A stretch of 64,000 nt of DNA from Rhyacichthys aspro (GCA_036850595.1 CM072158.1:12911422-12975421); one strand, 5' to 3'. Numbered from the stretch's first letter, positions 11,964 to 23,583 are shown. Translations and numbers: made by a program. Notes: a model not told the origin generated them from the sequence alone.

Positions 11964-14900
11964 ATGAAGAGACCTCATGACTACAGCTCTCCAGACTCGG
12001 ACACAGACGAGTTCATCGACGTGGGACAAGAGGACAGCTACTGGTGAGCATCTGCCGCTTGAGACCAGAACAGGGTCTACAGGGTTCTCACTGGGCTTGA
12101 ATACATAAAGCTTTATATATATGACAAGCTACTACCGTACACACTATACTGTACTGCACTATTCCTTTGGTTTTCTTACTTGTTGCAAAATTGTTAAAAA
12201 ATTTCATCCTTCACTTTCGTGCAGCAATGGTCTCAAAACTAAAAAATATATATAAATCTGTCTTATTGCAAAAGTAACTAATTCAGTAATTGTTGTTGGC
12301 CAAGATTTAAGCCTGATCTCTCTGTTTCAGATATAATCTTAGTGTACTTCTTGATCCGTTATCCCATGTGACTTGAATTGCTGTTTTAGTTATATTAGTA
12401 TGACAAGTAATTCACTCACACCATTTTATACTTCTTTCTCCAAATACAAGGAGAATACAAAGGAGAAAAATCAGTTTATTTGCCTTTAAATATTTTACTT
12501 TTTCAAGGAATGACTCAGTACAAGCGTAGAAATTGCTGCGGAAAGAAAACAGGATACAGATACCAATAGAATAGAATAGAATCATTTTCTTAAGGAGAAG
12601 TACAAGTACAAACAGCTTCTATTAGAAACAACAAACATTCTCTTTAAAACAATAAATCAGCTAAATGAATTGTTGGATTGCAGTTGCAGGTATGACAAAT
12701 GTTACTTTTGTGTTTTCTGAAAATGAATTTTAAAGAAAAACAAAATGTTTTTTTTCCGTTTACATTTGACAAACTGAAAGGATTAAGAAACATTAGAAGG
12801 ACCAATCTGTGCCTTATATGAAAACACATTGACAGCAGCACTGGTTACATCACAAACAGCGAGCGGGCCAGCGGTACTGAAGACAGTTTGGATAAATCAA
12901 ATTTCGATGTGACATGCGAACAGCCAGCGCAGCCTTTTGAAGACCGCCCCATCAAACACAGAACTAAACAAAAACACACAGCTAAACTGGCAGCCTTCAC
13001 TTTGGAATCTAATAGAAGCGCAACGTGACTGAAGGGAACTACAAGCTGTCAGGCTCCTTTGGGCCTGTAAGACGAGCGCTCCCAAACAAACACAAGGCGC
13101 GCTGAGTGACTGTACGACTGAAAATCATCGCCCTCGGGCTGTATAATCATCTGTCTCAAAGTCCTCTTATAGCTGCAAAGAGGAACAGCATGTTATTTCA
13201 GTGAGACTAATGTCCAGAAATGCATTAAACCAAAAACAATCTCATCTCCCTTTCCCTTGTGGGTACTCCTGTGGCCTTCTGTGCCCCAAAAACAAATTAG
13301 ATTAAAGGAAGCTGATGTGCCATCCCTCCTCTGTGCCGTATTAGTTGGTAATAATAACAATATGCAGAAGAATCAAAGTACCCCTCTGCCAGCAGAACAG
13401 TTAAACTCAATCTTTCTTTGGTCTGTTTGTCTCTTTGTAAAGTCCGGTCACTGGGTCCATGTCTCCTGGCAGCGCCTCGCAGATTCTGGCCCGAAAGAAG
13501 CGAAGAGGGGTGAGTGGATTATAGCTTTACGTCTTGAGTTGTCAGTTGTGTCTTTACTGTTTGATCCTGACTATCTCTTCGCTGGTAGATTATAGAAAAG
13601 AGGCGACGGGACAGGATCAACCACAGCCTGTCGGAGCTCAGGAGACTGGTGCCTAGTGCTTTTGAGAAGCAGGTAAAGGAATCAACGTGAAGTCAATGGC
13701 AATGATAAAATGATCACATTGTTTTATGAAATGTTTTTGGTTTTCCTCTTGCAGGGTTCTTCTAAACTGGAGAAAGCTGAAATTCTGCAGATGACAGTGG
13801 ATCACCTCAAACTGCTTCACGCCATGGGAGGAAAAGGTGAGAAATAGTTGTCTCTTTATGGACTGTATGTTTGTCTTGTCTTGCTCTGTGGTTCCTACAT
13901 TTCTTTAATAATTTTGTCATCCTATAACCTATAAAAAGCAGATTCATGTTAGGAAAAAACAGATTTACTTAGAGTTCGTTTTTGAGGTCAATGGACTCAT
14001 GTTTGATTTTTGTTATGTGGTTTAAAACAGGAAATTAAAAGCTACAAAACAAACTACATACTTGGAGTAAATTGCATTACTTTAAAAAAAAAGGGGGGGG
14101 GGGGTGCAGTGGTTAAGAAGAGAAGTACCTATTGACTTGATGAAAATGATTAATTGCACACAGGAAACATGCATATTTATTAAAGTGAGCGAGCTGTCAC
14201 TTATATGCAGTGGTATGATGGTTGCTCAGCTCATCCTTTAGCTCTCCGTTGTTGTTTAACAGAGCAATTATCTACAGATAGATGTTTCCTTTCCTTTTGT
14301 GACACCACATTCTCTCTTTGCTGTCCTTTCTGTCAGGTTACTTTGACGCCCGAGCGCTTGCTGTGGACTACAGAACTCTTGGCTTCAGGGAGTGTGTCGG
14401 GGAGGTGGTGCGGTACCTCAGTTCTCTGGAAGGGGAGTCCCCAGACCCTATAGGAGCCCGCCTTGTGTCTCATCTCTCCCACTGCGCCAGCGAGTTAGAC
14501 CCTCTTCTGCTCCAGCATCCCCCTGCGTCTGCCGTGCCCTTCCCCCCGTGGCCATGGCCGTCCTTCTCCCCGATATCCCCTGCATCGCCAGCCTCATCCT
14601 CACCTTCGTTCCACGGCGCCCGTAGGGACCTGGCATTGCTGGGGGCCTACCCTACACCTGCGTCCCTCCGTCTCAACCCTCCTCCTCTGCTGGCACCCGC
14701 CGCCCTGACCACCTCCGTTCACAGAGTGCCTTCCCTCGCTGCCTCCCCAGTCCTGGCCCCCTCCACAGTCCACAGAGGAACCCAGCTGTCCCCTCACAGT
14801 GGCTCTGGCGCGTCCCCCCGTCCACTCTCCACCTCAACCTCTTCCTCCACCTCCTCTGCTTCTTCTACCGCATCGTCATCTGCCCCTTCGCAAGCTTCCT

Positions 14901-15004
14901 TTCGGCCTTTTGCACCTCTGGGGTCTCCCACAGCCCAACGCAGGGGGTTAAGTGGATCAGGGAAGTCGGCTCAAGGTTGGGGGACTGAGATCGGAGCCTT
15001 CTGA
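11964..15004 (+). CDS. heyl: Hairy/E(spl)-related bHLH-Orange repressor HeyL
   Basis: Five exons (11964-12043, 13443-13509, 13589-13672, 13755-13836, 14337-15004) join to 981 nt and 326 aa. All introns are GT-AG and intron 2 is only 79 bp. The protein starts MKRPHDYSSPDSDTDEF. The bHLH domain covers about residues 45-104, with the HEY-type glycine in the basic region (KKRRGIIEKRRRDRINHSLS). An Orange domain spans about 106-150 (YFDARALAVDYRTLGFREC). A Pro/Ser-rich tail follows and the protein ends GWGTEIGAF. HEY proteins are Notch-induced nuclear repressors acting in vessel, heart and muscle development. The RRLVPSAFEKQGSSKLEKAE core identifies the HEY group. The missing YRPW tetrapeptide and the overall wording point to HeyL rather than Hey1 or Hey2. 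No polyadenylation signal was identified. Confidence 0.95.
14084..14104 (+). repeat. A9-G12 homopolymer tract in heyl intron 4
   Basis: Nine A are followed directly by twelve G, about 230 bp before the last heyl exon. Long G runs are uncommon and prone to length change. It could also be affected by sequencing error. Confidence 0.8.
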
Positions 15005-18000
15005 CAGTTACCAGTGCTTTTATTTTCCAGGAACTCTTTGCAGTAAACACGGCCATAAGATAAGTTTGATTGAATGTCTTGGATTTGTATGCTGAGCTCA
15101 GACAAACCACTTTTAATCATTTAGTAGGTGTTCGAAATGTTATCTCATGTAGCATGACATAGCTATGGAAATGTGAAGCCAAACCTTGATGTTAAAGTGC
15201 GTGTGAAGTCAGCAGAGATATTAAGTCCACTCACCAATTGGCTGCCATATTTATTTTTGTTCAAATATTATGGCTAAAGTGGCCATTACTTTTAATTTTT
15301 GAAACAAAGAAACAGAAAACAAGGTGAGGGATCTTGAAAGAGCTTTGGGGAGATTTTTGTCATTTATTTAGACATCCCCAATACTGATCACCATTTGTAA
15401 CATAACCTAGTCAAGAATTGCGGGCCTCTTACTCTTGTAGGTGTGTTATTCACTAGTTATTTATTCATATTCCTTGTTATATGCGATTGTTCTTTTTTGC
15501 AAAAGACAAATCACCCAAAGCAGGTCAAAAAGATTACATATGTTAATGAAATTAGAATTGGAATCATGACCTTTGCAGTAAACTTTCATCGGGGGGTGAT
15601 CAACATGTTTTCGCTTCACTTTTGCACAGCTGTCACAAGTGCAGTGGTTATGTAGCGGAATATTATGTGATGACAAGCCATCAACAATTTCTGACTTAAT
15701 ATTGACCATTGAATGGACTTATGAATTCTTATGGAACCATGTTTTTTTTACATTGCAAAGCCATAGTAGACTTCGGGGGATATGTTTGATAGTTACCAAC
15801 AATCATGTGTTACGAGCCTGAAGAATTTGATGGGTGAATAGGAAGGAACATTGTGCTTGCGAGTGATTGTTTCATAATTATACAGATAAAGAGGTGTTCA
15901 CCAGAGCCATATGAATTTCACTCAACAGAAAAACGTTGAGCTGACACTGATCTTTCAACTGTGATATTGTTTGCTTTTTCCATTTGTTTATACATTTGAT
16001 TACACTATTGAAGTCAAAAATGTCTACCAGTCTTTAAGTGCCTTTATCCTTTGTTTACTGTGTGATCTGACCTGAAAATGTACTGTACGCCAACATGTAA
16101 TTGCATCTATAACTTCTATCAATACAAATGGCAAAGGAATAGTTGAAAACCTTGTGGTGTATGTTCCCCAGCTGTAACCCCCTGAGTGTCTGAACTGTCT
16201 CCAGTGACGGCTGGGGGAGCTGCGGTCTTGTGGCGGCAGAGGATAAACATGGTGGGAGCTGGTGATGTTTTTGGGATGCCGCGGCGAGGCAAACAGACCC
16301 ATCACTATGCCCTCTAATTGGCTCGTCCCTGTAATTAACTTCAGCCTCGTATCAGTCTATGTATCTTCCTCTCCTCTGCTGTCTCTCTGCCATTCTTTCT
16401 CTCCAATCTTGTGGTGCGCCAGCGGATATCTTCTCGGCCTGTTTGTCTGCGCCACTGTCTCCTTAACAATAGAGAGTCAGTAAAGAAGACGAGAGGGACG
16501 GAGAAAACAAAAAGAAAGATCTAAAGAGCTGCGGTCGGGTGACTGATTCGGCATAGACGCTCAATAACAGGATGAAAAGGAGGCAGGGTTAAAGGCAGAA
16601 GGGAAGGGCAGAAAGGCATAAAAGAAGTGCAAATCAATCAGGGTGTTAACCTTCACACTGACATGTCTTGTACTTCTTGTTTTTCTTGTTTGGGGCTCAG
16701 TCAAACATAATCAAACAGTGACTGGTTGATCAGGTCCAAAGTTATGAAAAGTGTCTTCTGAAAAAACAGTGAGTGCACAAAATGTCAGTTATTACATTCT
16801 TGAAAATTCAAATTGAAAGAAACGCTGTGAATATTTTTGCATACCCTCAGCGTCAGCCCTGGCAGATGTATTTACTATTGTTACATTATTACCCTATTAC
16901 AGACAATTACTCAAAAAGATTCTTATGCAACCTTGCCACTTCTTGTGCATTCACTGCCAATAGCAATGAAGCTAGATGCATTCATAGTGGTGGAGTAGTC
17001 TGTTGTCTGAGTACACAAGCACATGAGATAATTGGTTTATTTACCAAAGTTTGTGAATAATTTTACAGTTTACAGGAGCATAATAACCTGCCCTCATCAA
17101 AAAATCTGTGTGCCAAGTTGTAGACTTTTTTGTGTTGTGCTAGCAAGTCCAATATTGGTTAGAGAGAATGCAGACCGCTTAGGTGTAAATAAACATGCCA
17201 CAGAAGCTCAATTTCCAACAATTCTAGGTATTTGCATTTAAAAGGTCCAGTTTTGACAAACAGAATAACTCGATTTTTAAAATGTAATGTAGGCTAAACA
17301 TGTATGAGAATTATCCAGCATGTACACAGTGCACTTATCCCTAACAATGATGAATGACAGTTACAGCAAGTTGTTTCTCATAGATGGGCATAATTGTGCC
17401 GTGCTTGACCAAAATGTCTCCTCTGGGATGAAAAAGCTGAAATGAAGCCTGTGTGTGTTTATTGCTGGTGCATGCTTTGATCTGCTCCAGGATGCAATGT
17501 CTGTGGTTTGTGGTCCTCAAATGTGTGTGTTCTGCTAAGTGCGTATTGTTTGTATGAGTGTGCTTTCTCCGTCTCAAGAGCTCTCTGAGGGCTGTGTGTG
17601 TGTGTAATGTGAGTCTACAGAGCTGGCGTCAGGACTGAACCGCTGTGGCAATGTGGCTCTCGTGCGAGGCCGGACGGCGGTCGGACGGACGGTATGGTGG
17701 TGGAATGTTTGTCCTGGGTGCATGCACACACAGCCTGACTGGCACTATTCTAGCCTCTGACTGGAGGAGCCAGATTCACCACCGCAGCTTCCAGGAGGGA
17801 CAACCACAGTCACACTGCACTGGGGTTCCCACGGGGGAGGGGCACATGAGGGGGCAGGACAGAGGGAGAGCAGGGAGGAAGAGAAAGGAGGAGGAGAGTA
17901 AAGGTGTGAGTGTGAATGAGGTAAACCAGTCTGGAAACTAGGGATGTGTAAGGAGTATAAAGTGTCTAAAGTGAGAAACAGTTTTTTTCAAACTAAATAT

Positions 18001-18579
18001 TGATGTACTTTTTAAGAATGACCACTAACCCTATATCTTTTATTTTGGCTTTGAGGTTTTAAACTTCTCATTTTGTTTAACTTGGTTCATATAATGATTA
18101 TATTATATCATACAATTTTCAAAAAGAGTGCATGTATTAAATTAGTTATTTACAAAGCCGTTAGTGACTGCAATATTGTAGGCTAAGGTTTAATTTATGG
18201 AGGTTGAGCACCCTCTGTTGTCAAAGCTTTGCAAGCAATCAAAGCAACTTCTGAAAACCCCTTTTGTGATGATCATAAAACCAGCTGGAATGATGTTGCC
18301 TATCGGTAGCAAGAAGTGAACTTTTCATATTGTTATCATGGTTGATGAGGATTTCATTACAGGAAGTGTAATAGTTGTAGTGGCATGTAGTCCAGTGATA
18401 AAAAACACAGCAATTAATCAAAGCACACACTATTTTGCAATATTATCTTTAAGGTATGATATTTGTTTCAAGGTTCAGGATCGTATTTGGATGTTAAAAC
18501 ATTTCAACAAATCTGAAGAGCATATGCATACACATACAGATGTTATATTTGATCAGTCTTTTATCAGCTTTGCCTTGCT
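15005..18579. other. heyl 3' UTR and gene-free intergenic DNA
   Basis: The first part must be the heyl 3' UTR, but no AATAAA was found to mark its end. A non-repetitive block at about 16160-16480 carries CpGs and homeodomain-type cores (TAATTG, TAATTA) and may be regulatory. The part from 17640 to 17900 is GC-rich. No further coding exons were recognised. The interval ends at the stop codon of the convergent apple-domain gene, whose own 3' UTR must lie in its last bases. Confidence 0.4.
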
Positions 18580-20768
18580 TCAGAGTCCTCCACAATTCCT
18601 CAGAGTAAAGCCAGACACTACGTTGGTGAGTCTGGTTACTTTAGGAGGAGCAGGAATGGAGATGACACGCTTTAGATAGCAACGGCGCCTGAAAGAACAG
18701 TGTCCACCAGTCAAATGATGGAGTGGTTGTTATGTAAATGACTTCATAGTGAAAATAAATTTCACTGTACCTGTAATCACTGTTGAAGAAGTCCTCAGTA
18801 ACATACGTGTAGAACTGGCAGTAAGGCTCCTCAGTGCAGGTCCTCTGACAGGTCTCTGCATCGTCCAGCAGCACATAACGAATATCAGAGCCTCGGAAAT
18901 CTGTGCCTTCGGATGCCACTTTAATCCAGTCTGCACAAAAGTCCAAAATTTGTTTTGCTATGACATTTTTCTGCTCTGCATCAGTCATTTTATTTACAGA
19001 AATGCACCATCATGGTTGCTGTTGTGTTATAGTATGTCATACATACTGTGGTCTTGCTGACAGAGGCGTGATGGCATTCCAGATGTCACTCCTTCTTTCG
19101 CTCTGGTCACCATTTCATTTGGATTTTTCTTCAGGTAACATGTGGTGCTTAAACATTATTAATATGGGGAATATTTTATTGTAAGTGTGAGGCATTTTAC
19201 AGATCATTCAATTTGATCAAAGAGGTCAACTAGCTAACTAATTATAGCGCACACTTTTGCATGCATAATTACCTTTCATAAGAGAAGTAGGTACAGGCTG
19301 GATGGGCACTGCACAGTGTCTGACAGTGTTCAGCAGAGGCAGCAGGCAAACTCAAAAGGTTATTCCCTGGGATGTCAGTGCTTGGAAAATATTTGGTCTG
19401 ACATTCTGTGGAATACAAAAAGTAGAATAATCGCAGAGAAAATTTTCTCTGCGATCTATGAACCACATATACATGATATCTAGTGTACCTTTGGAAAAGC
19501 TCTGGCTCATCAGTGCTTTGTGAGAAAAGCCAGATAGCACACCACTCTTTTTTTCTACAATAGGTGTAACTGGGACAGTCCAGCTGAATTTTAGGTGGCA
19601 TTTGTACCTAATAAAACAACACACAGTGACACTTCTCCGTTTGAATTGTTTGTTATGAATGTGCAATTATGAGCTACATACCTGATGTTTTGATTTTGGA
19701 AAAGACCACTGACCCAAGTAAAGAACAGACAGCCAGGGTCATGCGTGCAGACTCTCTGACACTCCTCGTAGTCGGGTGTGAACAAAGAGCGATAGTCGGC
19801 CCCAAAGAAGTCCAGATTGGAGTAGACCTGAGAAAAACAAGGGCCTTGCACATGGCCTTCAAAGAGTGGTAAATATAGCGCTAAGACAAACTAGAAGAAA
19901 TATTGTATGAATTACTGTATGCTTACCCAGGTTTTCTGAGCAGGGTTTGAGAGAATAACCAGAGGTCACACCCAGAAGTGGTCTCTGGACATTGGGCTGT
20001 CCAGAGGAAGTCTGCTTCAGGTAGCAGTAAAAGTGTCTGGGGGAGACAGAGATAAACTTAGGTTTGTTTCAGTTAATCAATTTTCTGCTTTTTAGGCACG
20101 TTGAACAGTATTAACGAAATGTAATTAATTTTATTTGATTTTATTCCTTTTTATTCAGATTGCTTTTAAGCTTTTATTAGAGGGATTTGTCCCTTAATGT
20201 ACGTATTGATTTTAATGTATCTTTCCTGAAAATTTTTATCATGTTATTTTTCTTTTAAATGATGTAACTTTAATGTTAGAATATTTTTAGTCTGTTCTCT
20301 TTTCAAGTTAAACAAGTTAATTTTTGGTAAATGCCATGAAACGGATGTCCTCTTTTATGTGGCAGTTCTTCATTCAGATTGCAGCGCCATGGCTCCATCT
20401 GCTGGATTATTTTGTATCTACAAATTATATTTTCTTGTTGGCTCAAATCCATTGTTTTATGTGTACCTGTTATCTGTGGTCCAGTCTGAGCGAACGTAAG
20501 TAAAGAAAAGGCAGGAATGGTGCTGAGTGCACATCTGCTGACAGTGTTGCACATCTGGAGAGTAGACAAACGTAATGTCTGTTCCTGGGAAATCTACATT
20601 CTCCAGAAGCTCCTGACGACACTCTAATGATATAAAAAACAGATGTTTTCACATGCATTCCATGAGGGCTTACAGCAACGTTATTGAAATGTATTGTGCT
20701 TACTTACCTTGAGTTGAGGAGTGGCCACACAGACAGAGCAGAAACACTAACACTAAATATGTTCCCAT
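18580..20768 (-). CDS. Secreted protein of four apple domains without protease, kalliklectin-like
   Basis: Nine exons on the minus strand: 20768-20708, 20623-20467, 20036-19927, 19844-19682, 19607-19489, 19405-19273, 19147-19047, 18930-18771, 18688-18580. They join to 1113 nt and 370 aa. Exon 1 encodes a signal peptide (MGTYLVLVFLLCLCGHSSTQ). Each of the four apple domains is built from two exons with intron phases 1 and 2, as in the factor XI and plasma kallikrein genes. Apple 1 has all six cysteines (22, 48, 52, 59, 77, 105). Marker blocks are DFPGTDITFVYSPDVQHCQQ and CLFFTYV. The frame stops after LRNCGGL, with no serine protease domain. Fish kalliklectins, mannose-binding mucus lectins, have this architecture, so lectin activity is inferred only. 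Uncertain points: exon 4 could start at 19856 (+4 aa) and exon 8 at 18957 (+9 aa). Confidence 0.88.
19430..19455. repeat. Perfect 26-bp palindrome in an 83-bp intron of the apple-domain gene
   Basis: The left half ATCGCAGAGAAAA is followed immediately by its exact reverse complement. It lies near the middle of the intron between exon 5 (donor side at 19489) and exon 6 (acceptor side at 19405). In the transcript it could fold into a hairpin. Confidence 0.95.
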
Positions 20769-20809
20769 CTTCTCAGTCTTGTGATTAACAATGAGAAGAA
20801 CTGGTCATG

Positions 20810-20815
20810 TATATA
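20810..20815 (-). promoter_or_regulatory. Possible TATA box of the apple-domain gene
   Basis: TATATA on the minus strand lies about 42 bp before the start codon. That would leave a very short leader, so it is only a candidate. Confidence 0.3.
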
Positions 20816-21107
20816 TCTGGCTCTGTAAATTTAAAAGTGATCAAAGGTCATGTGTATTTTAAATATTTGTCAAACTGGATGTTGTCCATAACCATTTCTG
20901 TCAATAATTTTGACCTATTTTGTGTTGCCCATTTTATGCAAATCAAACCTTTGAGTAGCCACCCCCAGGGATTCATACATTTTGTTTTTAAATTGAATTT
21001 ATGTCTGCATGCATAAGCAAACAATAATCCAGCAGTAGTATGTTTATAGTTATAAATGATAAATCTTTCTAACAGATCAAATCTAACCTCTAATTAATAG
21101 GTCATAG

Positions 21108-21195
21108 ATTCTTTCACTGTAAAGCACTTTGTAACTTTGTTTAGAAATGTGCTATATAAAGATTATTTTTATATAAAGAAATAATAATTAAAAAA
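21108..21195 (+). mobile_element. 3' tail of a fish retroposon (LINE/SINE type)
   Basis: The text CACTGTAAAGCACTTTGTAA followed by GTGCTATATAAAG and an ATAATAATTA-like end matches the recurring 3' tail of teleost retroposons (GTAAAGCACTTTGT ... GCTATATAAATAAA, then TTA repeats). Only the tail is recognisable. A weaker relative is near 58137-58170. Confidence 0.55.
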
Positions 21196-21234
21196 AGAAA
21201 GAATAATTAGACAAAACTGAACGTTACACTTTTT

Positions 21235-21240
21235 TTTATT
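21235..21240 (-). terminator. gstr polyadenylation signal
   Basis: AATAAA on the minus strand lies about 85 bp after the gstr stop codon, a normal position for transcript end formation. Confidence 0.7.
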
Positions 21241-21323
21241 TTTGCTTACAGTTTGTTAAACACAATAAGTGCAAAGAAGAGTAGTGCAGAACATGGAGTA
21301 ATCACATCACAGAGCAGGATCCC

Positions 21324-23469
21324 TTAGATGTCTTTGAGCAGATCTTGCCCCTGTTTGTTCTCCAGCCAGGTGGGAGGCCAGGTGGCTTTAATGCTGGGAC
21401 GATCCTTCAGAGCGTTGTAGTAAGCTGCCAGTTTAGGGTAACGCTTTTCACACAGCCTACACAGAGGATCAAATGTTAGTTACTAGACTTGACATGTGTA
21501 GTTGATAAAAATAAGCTGCAGCCATGGAAAGTACTTACCCCATATAAAAGAGATAAGCAACGGCAGGAAAAACCACAACATCAGCCAATGAAAAACTCTT
21601 CCCTGCCAGGAAAGGGCCCTGAACCTGCCATGTAAAATACAGAGGTCAGTGACACATCAAAGTTCAACACCTCTGCTGAATAAATTAGCCTTGTTAATAT
21701 GTAACAGCAGTTTATAAAAAACAAAAAACAAAAGCTGACTGTGATTTCCGCAGCTGTGAATGCAAGTGAATGCATTTGCATATTTACCACATGTAAACCA
21801 ACTGTGTTTGTCTAATTACGATGCCTCAAAGTTGGTTTTGTTAGGTGTGTTTGGCTTTTGGTATATAACAGCCAACACAATGTGTTGCCATGGTAACCTC
21901 AGATTCAAGTCAACATCTTTGACTTGAATGGGACTTTTATCTTTTTAATAATCACTTTTAAACCGAATGCAATTGTTTACCCGATTGTGAAACAGGGCTC
22001 GATCCTGAACACGCATCTATGGCATTTTAATTAAAACTCCTGTGTATGATTTTTGCTGAATTGCATTGCACTGGATGAGGAATTTATGATCCTGTTTTAC
22101 CTTCTGAAGGTATCCATCCCACACCTTGACCTCTGCAGTCAGTGTCTCTCTATTTCTCTTCATGGCTGAGTCATGTCTCTCTGCTTCAGGGACTTTCCAG
22201 TTGTAGTACGCAACATCCGCTGAAAGAAAAAAAAAAAAAAAGTCAAAACTGAGGTATGTGGGCAATATCTACACCATGTCAAATGACCACTTCCGCTGTG
22301 AGTTTAGACTAACTTCCTAAGCTGCCAATGGAGGGGCCAGGTCATTACATAACCCTAAAACAGTTGATGGAGTTGATAACAGGTTGGCAAACAAATGTTA
22401 CACTAAACTGAAATTCCCCCCATGTGATTCTTTGTGGAATTTGTGGGGCATGACTTGATGCACTATGCCATGGCTTAGGGTAAAAGCAGCTCATTACTGC
22501 TGAGCATTTGTTTTTGAAAATCCCAGATCTCTAGGGCTAATAGTCTGTGAGCAGCCTCTGAGGAGACTGACTGAACACATCAAGTCTCTGTAGTTTTGAA
22601 AGCTCAATAGCTGCATGGTATTGCCAAGAGCTGAGCCGTGCCCCAAAGACTGAGGTCAAAACCATAACAATGGTAGTTAAGCTATGATTAATGACAGAAT
22701 AGGGTTCACTATAAGTAACATTGTAGGCTCAAATGGCAGAGCATTGAGACATTTGATCTGCTCTGTAATATCCATATATATATATATATGAAGCCGCAAT
22801 CATACCAAATTTCTGAGCGAGTGTATTCCCCTCATGCATGCGCTGGTACATTAGTGCTTTCTCCTCGAAGCTGTCTGGGACCAGCTGGTTTCCTTGGGAC
22901 CTGAACCTCTCCTGTTATCAAGCAGACATAAAAAGAAGCTATTACAAAAAGCCACAGGGAGCGCCAGTTCCCTCCAGTGTAGAGTTTCTGTTTGTCTACA
23001 AGGCATTGTTGCACAGTACAAAGCTCTCATTCATATCAAGTCATGCATCAGGACCTCCCACAGATCAACTCATGCTTAAATTTTTATCTACATCATGTGC
23101 AGTGTATGACTTACCTCCAGGTACATGCAGGCACCAAAAGACTCATTGACAATAATGTCACCATGTTTGAAGGCAGGGAGCTTTAGGATAGAATTAAAAA
23201 GGATTATTTAAACTGTACGCATGAGTAGTTTGTTGCAGAAAGTAGAATTTATTTATGCATGTTTAATGAATGCATAATCTACAGCATATAAAATCACTCA
23301 CCTGACCCCTTGGATTAACTGCCATGACCTGGGGTGATTTATGTTCTCCTTTTTCAAAAGAAAGCAGTACGCTGTTGTAACCCTGCAAGCTCTTCTCCTC
23401 CAGTGCAATCATGACCCTCCAACAGGGGGGAGAGCCGGAGCCCCACCACAGAGTCATGTCCTTGGCCAT
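21324..23469 (-). CDS. gstr: Glutathione S-transferase, rho class
   Basis: Six exons on the minus strand (23469-23302, 23180-23115, 22911-22806, 22219-22101, 21624-21539, 21456-21324) join to 678 nt and 225 aa, the usual rho GST length. The N-terminal thioredoxin fold carries GSGSPPCWRVMIALEEK, where the catalytic hydroxyl of this group is expected. It also has the cis-proline (P58 in LPAFKHG) and the glutathione-contacting NES motif (residues 68-70). The helical C-terminal domain holds SLADVVVFP (the conserved N-capping box near residues 165-168) and ends WLENKQGQDLLKDI. GSTs conjugate glutathione to electrophiles in the cytosol. Rho is a class described in fish and other aquatic animals. 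TATA and CCAAT boxes lie just upstream and AATAAA just downstream, so the gene looks intact and active. Confidence 0.95.
21884..21897. promoter_or_regulatory. RFX-type X-box in a gstr intron
   Basis: GTTGCCATGGTAAC is an imperfect palindrome that matches the RFX consensus (GTNRCC, short spacer, RGYAAC). It lies between exons 4 and 5. Function is not shown. Confidence 0.35.
22774..22789. repeat. (AT)8 microsatellite in gstr intron 3
   Basis: Eight uninterrupted AT units, between the third and fourth coding exons of gstr. Confidence 0.85.
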
Positions 23470-23557
23470 AGTTTCACAGTAATCTGTTTACCGGGAGAAA
23501 GAAGTCTGGAATGTTGGAAAAAGTGTGAAGTAAAGCTGAAGGGTGGCAGTAAGCTAG

Positions 23558-23564
23558 TTTTATA
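23558..23564 (-). promoter_or_regulatory. gstr TATA box
   Basis: TATAAAA on the minus strand lies about 90 bp before the gstr start codon, which would place transcription start roughly 60 bp upstream of the ATG. Confidence 0.65.
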
Positions 23565-23583
23565 GCAGTCTGTTTGCACTGGG

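Noticed and set aside
11632..11980. 91-aa and 73-aa open frames just before heyl
   Set aside because: They lie in the expected promoter or 5' UTR of heyl and have no family resemblance.
17826..17833. Perfect RBPJ octamer CGTGGGAA (minus strand) downstream of heyl
   Set aside because: A single octamer 2.8 kb past the stop codon is within chance expectation for the window.
19824..19832. Strong-looking acceptor TTTTTCTCAG just before GTCTACTCC in the apple-domain gene
   Set aside because: Using it breaks the reading frame from exon 3. The in-frame upstream acceptors also restore the first cysteine of apple 2.
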